A stretch of DNA of 64,000 bases, taken from Xenoacremonium recifei. Lineage: Eukaryota; Ascomycota; Sordariomycetes; Hypocreales; Nectriaceae. Below the pieces are notes generated by a model. That model was not told where the DNA came from. It saw only the letters and a list, made by a program, of their open reading frames with translations, and searched no databases. The position numbers and the translations under genes are program-made. The stretch covers positions 372,001-436,000 of the forward strand of contig WOFQ01000028.1 of the NCBI GenBank assembly GCA_012184525.1, written 5' to 3'. Shown here piece after piece: positions 32,799 through 44,488 of this stretch. Every line of letters begins with the position of its first letter. The first letter of the stretch is position 1.

Positions 32799-33340
32799 GT
32801 CGACGGGCGCACATTCGGGGCCTCCTTTCTTTTTTCTTCTTATTCTTTTTCGTTTGTCTTCGTTACCGATGAAGATGAGTAATTTGGCTTTTTCAATGAG
32901 AATGCGCAAAAAGATCGATTTAGAGGTGAATAGATTTTGAGAGCTGGTGGACATCAAAGTTCCCGGTTCTAAGATATTCGCTTACGTTTCCCGGGCCACC
33001 TAGAGTGCCACCCCACACGGAGTGTGCCATCAACCCCAAGAAAGGGGTGGCAGGTGACCCCTTTCGAATTTCCCCTACCGGGTCAAAGGAGTGACTCCAG
33101 ACTGGAATTCAAGAGAAACATATGGTTTATTGTGGTTCGTAACCTGGCGGCTTTGACATACTGAAACGTGTTTCACGGCATGCTACGGCAGAGAAAACAG
33201 TCTCACGAAGAATGCATGAATTCAGAGTGATATCAAGTGGGTAACTACAACTAAGAACAAAAGGGCAGAAAAGATACTAGTTAGCCATGATAATTGCCCT
33301 AAATTGTAGCCAGTAATTCAAGGCAGCGCGATCTTGAATA
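32799..33340. promoter_or_regulatory. Promoter of the cyclase gene, with cluster motif
   Basis: Intergenic DNA between two minus-strand genes. It contains GTGCCACC at 33005-33012, the longer copy at 33018-33032 and a GGTGGCAG further on. Confidence 0.5.
33018..33032 (+). promoter_or_regulatory. Cluster motif copy 2
   Basis: CGGAGTGTGCCATCA, about 220 nt upstream of the cyclase ATG. It differs from copy 1 (27688) by two transitions plus the last base. A second core GTGCCACC precedes it at 33005. Confidence 0.5.
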
Positions 33341-35167
33341 TCAATTTTTGGCTACAGCGGACTTCTCCTCCACGGCTTCCGCAAAAGGCTTTTCTTCTCT
33401 CATCATCTGGGTCACGTCTTGAGTCTTGAGGAATTCGTCCAGCTCCCTGCGTTGTGACTCGGAGACATCATTGATATGAACAGCAACATCATCACCAAAT
33501 CGAGCTGAAATCTCTTCGAGCGACAATTTCGCGGTTTCCGGGAAGAAGAAATAGACGATCGGGATGAAGACTATGCACCAACAAATGATGACCAAGTAAT
33601 ACTTCCATCCAACTTGATCAATTCCAATAGGCGCCGTTTGAAGAAGGATGATAGTTGACGCGAATTGGCCGAACAAAGAGAAACCCATCCCAATGGGTCT
33701 GATCTCCGTGGGGAAAATCTCAGATACGTAGACATACATTGTCGTATCGCAAAGCGTGCTATGAACAAGTAAGTCACCATCGAAGCGAAGAGATGGTTCA
33801 GAAAATTGAACTTACCCTTGGAACGCAAGGTATAGGAAAACAAAGAAGACCCCGGCAGCGTTGCCGGCTTTGTTCGTTGTGCCTGCGTACTGAGCAATGC
33901 AACCCACAAGTCCGGATGTTGTGAACAAGCAACCAAAAAGGCCCACCATAAACATCCATCTTCGAGAGTTGATCTTGTCATGCAGCCAGGCCCCGAGGGG
34001 ATTGTAGATGACGCCAGCGGTTGTGAGCCAGAGCGCAGAGAGCAGCAAGGGCATGGACCCGGTTTGTCCTAGATTCGTGTAAAGAATTACCGAGTAGTTA
34101 TTCTGCAGTTATTGTCAGTATTGCTTTTGACCTCGGAGGGATGCTGTCTAACAATGACAAGAGGGCCAGCAAACTCGGCTCCCCATTGGGTGAGAAATCC
34201 AATCATCATTCTCTTCCGGTAGCTCTTCTTCTTAAAAACTGCCGTCCATGGGGTACATCCGATGGCCTGTAGCTTCGCAGAGTCAAGAGCTATTTGCATC
34301 TTTACCTGGTAAAGTTCCTCTCGCGCAACGAGATCATCTGGATCACTCGGATCTCTGCGAAGGTCACGGAGAACCTTCCATGCCTGCTCCACCTTTCCTT
34401 TCTGCAGGAGCCAACGCGGTGATCTCGGGATCCAGATGCTGGTGATAAGAAGGACAAGGGGGGAAAGACATTGGATACAGAGCGGGAATCGCCAAGCAAA
34501 CGAAGCGTTGGTCTCGGTGGCAAAGTAGCAAGCATACCCCAGCCATCCAGAGAGCATGTATCCAAACACGAGGAAGATGGCATGATGTCCCACAAGCCAA
34601 CCTCGTTTCTGAGGCGGTGCCAGTTCTGATAGATACATCGGGCATGCTGTCACTAGGATTCCAATCCCAAGCCCCGAAACCACACGTCCGACGTGAAACA
34701 TCCTGTTCAAAGGTTAATTGGGGATTGGCAGTTGTCGAAACAGTTGACTTACGCAAGACCTGCTGCCCCTCCTTGAAGAGCACCACCGATCACTGCACAA
34801 ATTGCACCAATTTGAATGGACACTTTTCGGCCGAGAGCAGTAGCTGCCCACATGACGAAAAGGCTGCCAATAGCACCTCCAGCGCTGTAAAGGCCGTTGG
34901 CTGTGGCAATTGCTCGCGTGGTTTTGGTGCCATAGCCCTCCGTGCCTTGTGTTGGCAGATCAAAATAAGCATACCATCCTGGCTGGCCGATTGTGCTTCC
35001 TATAATGGCAGAGCAGTAACCATATGTCTACAATAGGCATAAGCATCGCTTCAGGTCTAGGTTTCGTAAAGATCACTTACGAGAGAACCAAATGCCACTG
35101 CGATGGTGACAAGTCTGTTGTACGCGCTCGTACGAGAACGATGTGCAACTGCCATTTTGCCCGTCAT
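33341..35167 (-). CDS. MFS sugar-type transporter
   Basis: 538-aa, 12-helix sugar-porter-family permease. Exons (minus) are 35167-35081, 35027-34753, 34702-34153, 34102-33816 and 33758-33341; the four introns of 50-57 nt all have consistent phases. Motifs are FGSLTYGYCSAIIGSTIGQP (helix 1), LGRKVSIQIGA (loop 2-3), GRVVSGLGIGILVTACPMYL, IPRSPRWLLQKGK, NNYSVILYTNLG (after helix 7) and VYVSEIFPTEIRPIGMGF, FFFPETAKLSLEEI near the end. The ATG at 35167 is followed by another at 35155. It shares a 418-bp promoter, with cluster motif copies, with the aldehyde dehydrogenase, so it probably imports the substrate of this pathway. Confidence 0.88.
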
Positions 35168-35383
35168 CTTCGAGATTGCTGTGCGTCTCTCATCACGAAG
35201 TGAACATTTCTCCAGACGGATTCGTCTCGAAGGGAAGAGATAATCTAAATAGTCCTGCCTTATGCTATTGTAAATAAGGCAATGTCCCCATGGGGCCCCG
35301 CGTCCAGCACGACCTAGACATTCTTGAAGTTTAGCGTGGGATAGCTACTGTGATCATACGGGGCCATCAAAAGGAGGCCGCTC

Positions 35384-35398
35384 CGGAGCGTACCACCG
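35384..35398 (+). promoter_or_regulatory. Cluster motif copy 3
   Basis: CGGAGCGTACCACCG differs by a single base from copy 1 at 27688-27702. Confidence 0.55.
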
Positions 35399-35421
35399 TC
35401 CCCCGGTCTCGAAACCACTAG

Positions 35422-35434
35422 GGTGGCACCTCCG
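35422..35434 (-). promoter_or_regulatory. Cluster motif copy 4 (inverted, one base shorter)
   Basis: Read on the minus strand it is CGGAGGTGCCACC, the same word lacking one base in the middle. With copy 3 it forms an inverted pair 23 bp apart. Confidence 0.45.
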
Positions 35435-35585
35435 TTTGAACAACCGGCGTTCAACTCCACCAGACAAGAAATCAAGCGCGCTACTCCGCAGCTGCTCAGC
35501 TTCGGATTTTGGAAGCTAGGATAAAACAACAGATCAGGATCCTTAATACGCAGCGCAAGGCCCAGCTTGAATTTCGCATTCAACC

Positions 35586-37171
35586 ATGTCGTCGACCCGT
35601 CCGCCGTCTTTGCCGTTCCAGCTTTCGGACAAAAGTCTCGCCGACTTTGAATGCTTCGTTGACGGAAAGCCTTTCTCCGCAGCCTCTGGACAAAGATTTG
35701 ATGTCGTCGATCCCGGATCGGGCTTGGTCTGGGCGTCTTGCCCAAACTGTGCGGCGGAGGATATCGATGCTGCTGTGAAATCATCCGACGCAGCCTTCAA
35801 GACCTATTCAACATGGACGCCGAGGCAGCGAGCTGAATGTCTTTCTCGTTGGCATCACTTGATAGTGGCCGCACGTGATGATCTTGCAAAAATTCTAGTG
35901 TACGAGACTGGAAAGCCGCTGAAGGAAGCCCTAGGCGAGATAGACTATGCGACAACGTTTACCTGGTGGTTTATTGGGGAGGCGGAGCGAGCGCACGGAA
36001 CAACAATTAACTCAGCGATTCCTGGACGACGTTCTTTCACCATCAAGCAGCCTATCGGCGTCGCAGCCGCGCTGATACCATGGAACTTCCCAATCGCTTT
36101 GACATTACGAAAGGCCAGTGCAGCCCTAGCTGCTGGCTGTACTATGGTTGTCAAGCCATCGCCAGAGACCCCAATTTCCGCACTGTCTGTGGCGAGGTTG
36201 GCGGTTCGGGCTGGATTTCCTCCCGGCGCACTCAATGTTCTGACCACAAGCCTAGAGAATACACCATCGGTAGCCGAAGCATTGTGTCTGAACCCACTGA
36301 TCAAGAAGGTCACATTCACTGGAAGTACGAGGGTTGGAAAACTCATTGCTTCTCTCTGCTCAAAAAATCTCAAGAAATCTACCCTTGAGCTAGGAGGCAA
36401 TTGCCCCTTCATTGTCTTTGAAGATGCCAACATAGATCAAGCCATAGAGCAACTTCTCTCACTGAAATGGAGACATGCAGGACAGGCTTGCGTCTCGGCG
36501 AACCGGTTATACGTTCAGCAATCAATCGTTGATGAGTTTACACAAAAGTTGGTGTCTAAGACGTCAGCCCTAAAAGTTGGGCATGGGATAGATCCTGAAA
36601 CTACTCTGGGGCCCGTCACTACCCCTCGGGGACTTGACAAGGCTGAAGCCCTGGTCGACGATGCTGTATCAAAAGGTGCAAAGTTGATTCATGGCACGGG
36701 GAAACGCCTGCAAGGCCATGGAAATGAAAGTCAACATATCAACGGATACTTCATGGCTCCTTCGATCCTTAATGCAGTCACAGATAATATGGAAATCAGC
36801 CAAGAGGAGATTTTCGCCCCTGTCCTGGGGATCTCAACATTCGACACCGAGGAGGAGGTTGTAACCCGCGCCAATGACACTAGCATGGGACTGACGAGCT
36901 ACGTCTTTACTCGAGATGTGAACCGGCTTTGGAGAATGTTTGAGAAACTTGAAACCGGAATGGTTGGCCTGGTAAAATACCCCATACCCTCTCGCTTGCC
37001 TTTGTAAATTTCGTTAACTATCAACAGAATACGGGGAACAACTCAGCTGCCGAGGCACCATTTGGAGGTATTAAGGAGAGTGGCAGTGGGAAAGAGAGTG
37101 GAAAGGATGTCGCCATCGACGAATTCCTCATCACAAAGACGGGGACATTGACGATTGAGAACCATTGTTGA
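35586..37171 (+). CDS. Aldehyde dehydrogenase (succinate-semialdehyde dehydrogenase-like)
   Basis: 509-aa NAD(P)-dependent aldehyde dehydrogenase oxidising an aldehyde to its acid. Exons are 35586-36971 and 37028-37171; the 56-nt intron restores ETGMVGLNTGNNSAAEAPFG, the C-terminal block typical of succinate-semialdehyde dehydrogenases (with GGIKESGSGKE). Earlier motifs are PIGVAAALIPWNFPIALTLR (cofactor and oxyanion region), FTGSTRVGK, the catalytic Glu block TLELGGNCPFIVFEDA and the nucleophile block RHAGQACVSANRLYV (Cys). EEIFAPVLGI follows. It lies between the permease and the 6PGDH-like dehydrogenase and shares the motif-bearing promoter. The real aldehyde is unknown; a C4 semialdehyde is the best guess from family. 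Confidence 0.93.
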
Positions 37172-37731
37172 ACGTTTCTAAATCAGAGATCCTGTTGACT
37201 ATATTCACAAATACCACATCATACTTTAGAGGTCTGAATGTTTACGCATCGTCCTGAGAGGAGGTAGGTGGCTAGAAAATTTTATCCTGCTCGAGCAAAA
37301 CAGCTTAGACAGCCTGCTTCATGTCGGCGGACCCCATTAGAATGATGACTATAACGATGGCGGAAACTCCTTTAGAAAGCCCCTCACTTTCCTAAATCTG
37401 TTCTATGCTCTACTCCGTAGTGCGCTTGGGATTCCCTGAGAAGTGATCTGTTGCTATCCGATCATTTACTAAAATAAAATATACCAATGCCTTCGCACCT
37501 CGACAAAGTTGAGCATAAATTGATCTGGTTGACCGACAAATAAACACTGAGCGGGGTGGGTAGGCCATGGATACGTTGCCGGATTAGCCGGATCAAGGAA
37601 GCCTCCAGTACCTGTGTTGATCTCAGCGGGAACTTACCCCGCAGATAAGTGTTCAAACTGAACTTGACGAAGAGGCTCGAACGACCCCACGCTATTCAAC
37701 ACACAGAGAAACTGCGTAATCCTGGAATATC
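37172..37731. other. Intergenic region
   Basis: Promoter of the 6PGDH-like gene. It contains one TACTCCGTA at 37411-37419. I found no clear copy of the cluster motif, so co-regulation of the downstream gene is less certain. Confidence 0.4.
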
Positions 37732-38759
37732 ATGACACCTGCTGGAAAAGTTGGTATCGTCTCCATCGGGGAGATGGGGGCGGGGATTGCAAAGCTCCTT
37801 CGTGCCCATGGATATATCGTGTTGACCAACATAACGGGTCGGAGGTAAGCAAGCCGCGCATACGCACCTGGGCGAGACTGACACGACTAAGCGAGTACAC
37901 ACAGAGACGCGCAGCTGCGGCGTCTATTACTCTTCTGGATAGTGACGAGGAGCTCTTTGCTCAAGCCGACTACATCTGCTCAATTGTGCCACCCCGCGAT
38001 GCGCTCGCGACCGCGAAACGCTTCACCGCGATGAAAGCAGGGAACCGTAAAACCCCACTGTATTATCTTGACCTCAATGCGATAAGCCCTGGCCTCGCGC
38101 GCAAGATTCATGAAGAGTTTCAACAAGGAGCCTCACATGTCAAGTTTCTCGACGGCGGTATTATCGGGGGGCCGCCTCGACTGAAGAAAAAGGACAGCTG
38201 TGACGAATCTAGTGCATCTTCCGAGCCGGAGGCTAACTGGACGCGTCCATCCATTCCTGTCTCGGGGCCGGACCAGATCCCAAATGAGCATCTATTCAAG
38301 GTGCTTAACATGAGGTACCTTGGAAAGGAGATTGGCTCGGCTAGTGGATTGAAATGCTGTTTTGCATCGCTGACCAAAGGCCTCATCGCCCTTTCCATCC
38401 AATCCTTCAGCACAGCTGAGGCACTAGGCGTGTACGACGAGCTCCAGCACCACCTTGAGATCTTTCAGCCTGCATTGCAAAAGAACACGACAAGGATGGT
38501 GACAGAGATACCTCCCAAGGCAAGTCGATGGATAGATGAGATGTGGCAGATCGGTAGGTGTTTCGGGGAGGAGGGAGGATGGGACAACGCATCCAATCGC
38601 GAAGGCGCAGATATTTACCAGCGTATTGCCGAGGTATATCGAACTGTAGCTGAGGATACGGTGTTAGGAGAAGAAAGACAGGAGCATAGGGTGAGGGGAA
38701 CAACCGCTGAAGACGTCGCGCAAGTGGTTTCGGAGGCTTTAAAGGGGAAGGACAAATAG
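37732..38759 (+). CDS. 6-phosphogluconate dehydrogenase-like NAD-binding protein (beta-hydroxyacid dehydrogenase, DUF1932)
   Basis: 321-aa dehydrogenase. Exons are 37732-37844 and 37907-38759; the 62-nt intron has a GTAAGC donor, and the acceptor that keeps frame is the second AG of CACAGAG. The N-terminal Rossmann start VGIVSIGEMGAGIAKLLRAH (GxxxxGAGIA-like) binds NAD(P). It is followed by DYICSIVPPRDAL, YYLDLNAISPGLARKI and VKFLDGGIIGGPP, the substrate-loop blocks of the family. GKEIGSASGLKCCFASLTKG matches the C-terminal DUF1932 helix with its conserved Lys. Such enzymes oxidise or reduce beta-hydroxy acids. It is the last member of the putative catabolic cluster. Confidence 0.85.
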
Positions 38760-39158
38760 ACCCATTCCAAGGGCACGTTTATTGTACTCCCGCTTCGAAC
38801 TGCTAGGGCAGATCATTCCAATGCATTTCGCATTTCTGGGCCTGATGACGATTGGTCCAGATCGCCCTGGATGTTGGCTGTCTACCGACAGGATGGATCG
38901 ATATTTGACCGGCAAGCCGTAGAAATAATTCCTTGCCTACCGACCCCCTGTTTCGCTAAACAAGTTGATTAGATTCCTCCAGCGGCAGGCAGTGAAAACG
39001 ATTCCTTGCTCGAGAAACTGCTGTCTTCCCGCGAGAGCTCTACGAAAAGCTGATGCTGTTACTGGAGCGGTCGTGTTTCTCCCGAATAGCCTTTAAAGGG
39101 GCATGTTTTCGTTCTGATCTTTGTAGAGTGTCTATAGATGGCGACATCGTAGGAGAGA
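38760..39158. other. Intergenic region
   Basis: About 400 bp. No gene or repeat recognised. It would have been the promoter of the broken esterase gene. Confidence 0.35.
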
Positions 39159-40137
39159 ATGACAACGGAACCCAAGATGATCGCCTCTCTGATCTCCGTT
39201 CTGTGTACATTCGTCGTACTATGTCATGCTACTACTCTTTCTCGTCAACCATCCACCGGCTGTGGAGTGTCGCAACTCTCCCAAGCCACGGGCTATAACA
39301 ATGACCACACTACCAACCAGATAACATCAGGAGGGCTAACGAGAACGTAGACCTACATAACGCCGAATTATAACGCCGTCGCGGGAAAGCAATACGCCCT
39401 GATTATCGACCTCCAGGGCATCGGTAGCAACGGCGACAAGCAATGCCAACGGATGCAATACGACAATTATACCGATAATTACATTGTTCTATATCCCAAT
39501 GGTTATCAGGGACATTGGAAGGGAGCTCCATCCGCAACCAAAGGGGTGAATGAATTGGAATTCGTCACGGACTTGCCGGCGGAGGCTCGCTCTCGATTCT
39601 GCATCGACCCTCGGCGTGTCTATGCCTCTGGAAAGAGCAACTGCGGTGGCTTCACTAATACACTCGCGTGCTCGGAACATGAAAACGAGTTTGCAGCTTT
39701 TACAGTGGCAGCAGCAGCTCTCTACAACGTCACAACTCGATGGGACTGCAAGTACAGTCGCGCTATCATGGAAGCGCACGGGCTGCTTGACACGGCTATC
39801 CCCTACGACACAGCTAAACGGGCCGAAGGAGGCAGCATCCCACAGGTCCCAAAATAGGCCAGGTGGCGGGCCAACCATAACGAATGTGGAGGGTTAAAGA
39901 CACAAGTCTCATTTGGAACTGGGTACAATGTGACGACGTACTCCTTCAGAGACTTTACCGATATTGTCCAGTTTTACACAATGGACTATCTGGGACACTG
40001 CTGGCCAGATGTTACGGGCTATTGGTTCGATTACGTATACAACCCTGCTTGTAAAGATAGGAGTCTGGGTTATACTCCTGTTGTCTTGGACTCTTTGCAT
40101 AGTGGACAGTCTCAACGACTCCGCCGAACGGGATAAC
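39159..40137 (+). pseudogene. Feruloyl-esterase / PHB-depolymerase-like (CE1-type) pseudogene
   Basis: Remnant of a secreted esterase of the group that removes ferulate from plant xylan. A signal peptide (MIASLISVLCTFVVLCHA, ATG at 39177) and a mature start with SGGLTR are followed by two in-frame TAG codons at 39348-39350 and 39855-39857. The frame is the same throughout: after the first stop come TYITPNYNAVAGKQYALIID and RVYASGKSNCGGFTNTLACS, and after the second VTTYSFRDFTDIVQFYTMDY and LGHCWPDVTG. The first stop sits in what looks like a 6-nt insertion. The second is where the family usually has Trp, fitting TGG to TAG. The nucleophile elbow reads GKSNC where GxSxG is expected, another sign of decay. 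No GT..AG intron removes either stop convincingly. Confidence 0.75.
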
Positions 40138-40440
40138 CTCTTCCCAATGGAGAGCTTCGGCGGGATTAGTGATTTTCAGGGTTTTTTCTTTCTCGAAAGA
40201 GCAATTACGCAGTCGTGATGGGTGTATCCGCTGATAATCTGATGAATAGGCGTTGTATTGGAAAAGGAGGGCATCAAAAGAAAGGCAAATATATTGCTTA
40301 GAGTTCCCGCCCAGATCAACAAAGCTCTAAGCCTACAGCATAGTATATCATGTGAGCGACATGGTAATGGTTGAGTTTCAGTCATATCTTACCATCACCG
40401 TGACAACACGGGGAACCGTCAGGCATTGCTACTAGTATCT
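40138..40440. other. Intergenic region
   Basis: 3' flanks of the pseudogene and of the GH105 gene. Nothing recognised. Confidence 0.3.
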
Positions 40441-43400
40441 TCAAGCCGATGACTTCCATCTCAACCACTCCACTAGGGCCATCATTGCCAGCGCTTGGCC
40501 GTATGGCATAGATGTAAGAGGAATTTCCCTGTAGAACTCAAGATTTTGACCCATAGGTGTACCAAAAGACACGTTATGCACCTCGCCGGATGCGCTGATC
40601 TGAGCAACAGTGCTGCGAAGCCCTCGGAATGCCGCTCTAATGTAATCACCCTTCCGAGCGGTGTCTACCATACCCTGAAGATGCGTTAGCTGCCAGGATT
40701 TCCATATTAGCTAGACGCTGTACTTACCAGCCTCAGGCCCATATGGATTCCCGCAGAGAAGCCTGCTGTGGCCGACGTCTCGAAGTAGCTTTGCGGGTCA
40801 TCCAGCAGCGTATTCCACATTCCATTATCGTTGTTTTGTAGTTTTATCAACGAATCCACCTTTTCCAAAGCAGACGGTTAATATTAGCTGCAAGGTACTG
40901 GCAAAGAAATTGAGATGAAAACTACCGGGAAATAAGCTTACCTGCCGTCTCCAAACCTGGGTTAAGTTGATCCTAACACCATCCGCTTTTAACCCTGCCT
41001 CATCCATGAGTTCCAGCAACATCGGAAAAGCGAGGGTAATCCAGCAGTTTCCTCTAGCCCACTTGGCCTCTGCAAAATTGTGCCCGTTGCCTCTTTCTTC
41101 GCCGCCAAATTGCCATCCATGGTACCATAGCCCCGTGCGAGTATCGCAAAGGTACTGGGAATGCAACAGGAATTGAGCAATGGCGAGATGGAGATAGGCC
41201 GGGCGGTCGCAGAGAATACCTGCGCGTGCAAGTGGGAGACAGGTCATAAACAACGTGTCGTCCCATAACTGGTTATAATTTGCCGATTCATAAGTAACTG
41301 TTTCCAGTAACGTATTCAGCAAACGAGAACAAACTGCTTGAAAACAAGTATCTCACCATGTTGGAAACCTTCCTCTTTCGTTCGTGGCAGCCCATCGTGT
41401 TCATTTGTTGCCCAGCCCATCCATTCGTCTATCCACTCTGCCCATCTCTCATCGCCACCGTGACCTAGCTGCCGCTGCTGCAGCATGCCGGCGAGACAAT
41501 AGAATGCTGACATCGTATTTATGTTTTTTTTGGCACCTTTCCCATTTGTGATCTTGTACTGCCATTCGAACCACTCGGTACAGACTTGCATAGATCGCGA
41601 GGCAGAAGAAGCCAAACTAGATACTTGTGCGTGCTGCCGGAAGAGTTAGGATCATGGTAGCTATTATTGTTTATGCGACGGAAATGGTTTGTAGCGCTCA
41701 CATGGTATAGCGCAGTAAGTGCGACGCCTTGGGTCCAATCCCACCCAAGCCAGCCCTTAGTATCAACTACAGAGCCGTCTTCGACTGAGAGCGTTTGTTA
41801 GTGAGCATCGCCCGCTGATTCTGAGACATTTCGAATAACATAAGACTTACAAGTGTACAAAAACTTCCCAGTCTCATCCTTAAGATTCACAAGACTCTCC
41901 CTCATCAGCGCAATCCATTTTTCCACATCTCCAACCTCGATGTCACCTTCAGACAAATCCCTCAAATTAAGTACAGGTGGACTATTTCTGATAGGGCGTT
42001 TAGGTAGAAAGGGAGGGTGAATAGGGTTTATTACCGTTCCCTGAAGTGATATCTTCTGTTCAACCTTCAACTTTTCTAGAGTAATCACCAGTTCAGGTAC
42101 CCGACCGCCCTCTAATAGACTCGAGGGCAGGACATACTCCAACACATAATATCGCCACCCATGCAAGCTAGCACCAGTGTAACTCAATGTTGACCGCCCG
42201 TTTTTAACAACATTACCAGTAATGCAGACATCCATACCTGGCAGAGCTACCTTGGAAAGGGCGGGTGTAGAGAATGCTTCAGGAGTAAGTTGGAGGTCAG
42301 GAAAAGTAGAGATATGCAGGCGCATGATATTGCATCGTGGTGCTGCAGGGAAATCATTCGAGATCGGATACCGGATAGTAAGAGACTGCTTCTTTGCGAT
42401 AATAGAGCAGGAAGCTGACGTAGGCACATACTAATATAAGTCAGTACAACAATATTCCTGGACGCCACGAGAGCTTTGATGAGGTGAAAGGGAGGGAAGA
42501 TTGATGAATAATGAAAGAAACAGAATACAAGTCAAGCTCATCGTCTGATCATTGGGAACTCACAGAAATCCACCCAACGCCATACGCTTCTCTTCCAGTA
42601 TCCCACATGACCACGCCAGGCGCAAAGCACTCCAAGTTCATGCTTGGCCCGCCAGTTACACACTCGTCGAACTCAATACCACCAATTGAATAGCCATCTC
42701 CCACGTAGTACGAGTAGCGGCGAGGGCTTTTGTCGAAAGGCGGGGAGATCGCCTGCGCACTGTGGGAATGAGGTTGCAGCTCGCTAAATGCCTGCCGGGT
42801 CGTTAACGGCAGATGTGCCTCCAAATAAGGAGCGATAAGACACATCATTGGAATACCGACGGCATCACCTAAGTGTAGAGACGGTGCAAGAGGATTTGGC
42901 AACGGGACTTAAGTCTTGATATCAGTTATTGCACGCGAAATATCCACAAAGAACTAGCGCAGGTCTCTTACATTTGCCTTTAATGCCAGTGATGTTAGTG
43001 ATGGCTGCTCCGAGCCCACTAACATACTTTATAATATCAGCATGTATCGCCGCGACTATGAACCGGGATTTCGATGAACGCCTACCAGAGTCATGTCGTA
43101 TCCGTATGTTCGATCCCAAGCACCAGATAGATTTGTCAAGGTAGCATTATATGTCATTCCTAAACGTTGATTTAGTGACTTTAGTGCACCATTTACTTAA
43201 AACATGAAGATTGAGAGTGATTCAACTTACCGACTTCTTGCCAGATTTCTTTTATGAGAAGTGCACTCTTAATTCTCACAGACGATGTCAAGGAGAGATA
43301 CTGGGTGACACCGAGCGCGAGAAGAGTGACACCAACGTAGGTTGGCGAGTTATATTCCGAGATCGTGCCGTAGTGGTCGAAGAGCGCGAGAGCTTCATTA

Positions 43401-44488
43401 AAATAACCCTATCATTAAATCAACCCCGATCTTTGAGCCTTCTAGTGAGAGACATCAGAGACTAGGTGGATACTGTAGAGTACTTACTTCTGAACGAGCT
43501 ACCATGGCATCATCACACATCATCTTACCAACGTAGGCCGCACATGAAATCCGCATATACCACGGCTGCCTCAGTGTCAGCATCTCTCTTGTTTGTAAAA
43601 GGGGCATGACCCACGTTGGTGTAGCATGGCCGCAGATTATCCTCGTTGATCCCGCCAACTCTCTCTTCATCTCCTTTTACCGAGATATACATAGCCTCCC
43701 TCATGCGTTTCAAGAGAGAAGGCGGAATCAGATCTGAAAAATTGGCGTCTATGATGATAAATGCTATGGTAACGAATAAACTGTGATCTATTAGACAATG
43801 ATCTGCCCCGGATTGCAGTAATCAAGCCGATAAAGAAAACTCACGCGTTGTTAGGGTCTGCGGAAGGAATAATTAGTCACCATCATTAGCTTAGTGAACA
43901 TCCAGGAAGGTCTTGAATAACGCTTACCGTAAGTCTGGTAAATCTGCAGTATACGTTAGCAATCGTAACAGTTGTATTGGAGGCCGCCTTTCCTCTCATT
44001 TGTTTGAAAGTATGGTTCGCTCACCTTCGGCTTAGCCAATGATTCCCCATTTGCCCAGAGAGTCATGCAGTTGCCTTTATAACTGGGGTCCGTTAGATTT
44101 TGCGAAGATGACAATTCGTATTACTCACGTTCCATAGGTGACGTCTCCTGCTTGGATGTATTGTTGCGTCAAGATGTTTTCAATATACTGCAACGCCATG
44201 CCGATGTCGTTCTCTTGACCTCTGGCCAGAAGCGCGGTGCAGTACCATGCTGAAGACTTGGCGTTCCTCCAACTACATAAGGGCAGAATCAAAACAAGGT
44301 CAGTGAGAGCCAGGCAACAACGTTACAAGACCCCGGCGAGGCTTGCGCTGAGGTTATTCTTACTAAAGTGGGAGGCTTGCATGCTTGTCTAGCACGCCCA
44401 TGCTCCAGTGAAACACATCTAGATTCTTATCAGTCAGGCTGGGGAACCGTGCTAGGCTGCTAGGAAGAGCCATCTCAGGAATCGCCAT
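40441..44488 (-). CDS. Two-module glycoside hydrolase: unknown N-terminal module plus GH105
   Basis: 970-aa protein in 17 exons. Minus-strand exons: 44488-44364, 44272-44129, 44082-44025, 43943-43928, 43857-43845, 43780-43615, 43565-43488, 43408-43231, 43159-43086, 43026-42972, 42907-42564, 42430-41851, 41784-41702, 41633-41357, 41297-40942, 40859-40728, 40674-40441. All phases agree and the sum is 971 codons. Residues about 590-970 are GH105 (unsaturated rhamnogalacturonyl hydrolase, acting on oligomers left by pectin lyases): WLGWDWTQGVALTALYH and NYNQLWDDTLFMTCLPLARA carry the two conserved Asp positions, with NFAEAKWARGNCWITLA later. Residues 1 to about 530 are a module I do not recognise (YNSPTYVGVTLLALG; NLSGAWDRTYGYDMTL). 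One 580-nt exon (42430-41851) runs through the junction, so the fusion is real. The N-terminus is uncertain: a frame at about 44611-44724 could be a further exon joined in phase at 44526. No signal peptide is seen. Confidence 0.8.

Larger units (their letters stand above)
35168..35585. promoter_or_regulatory. Bidirectional promoter, MFS permease / aldehyde dehydrogenase
   Basis: 418 bp between divergent ATGs. It holds cluster motif copies at 35384-35398 and, inverted, at 35422-35434. Confidence 0.55.
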
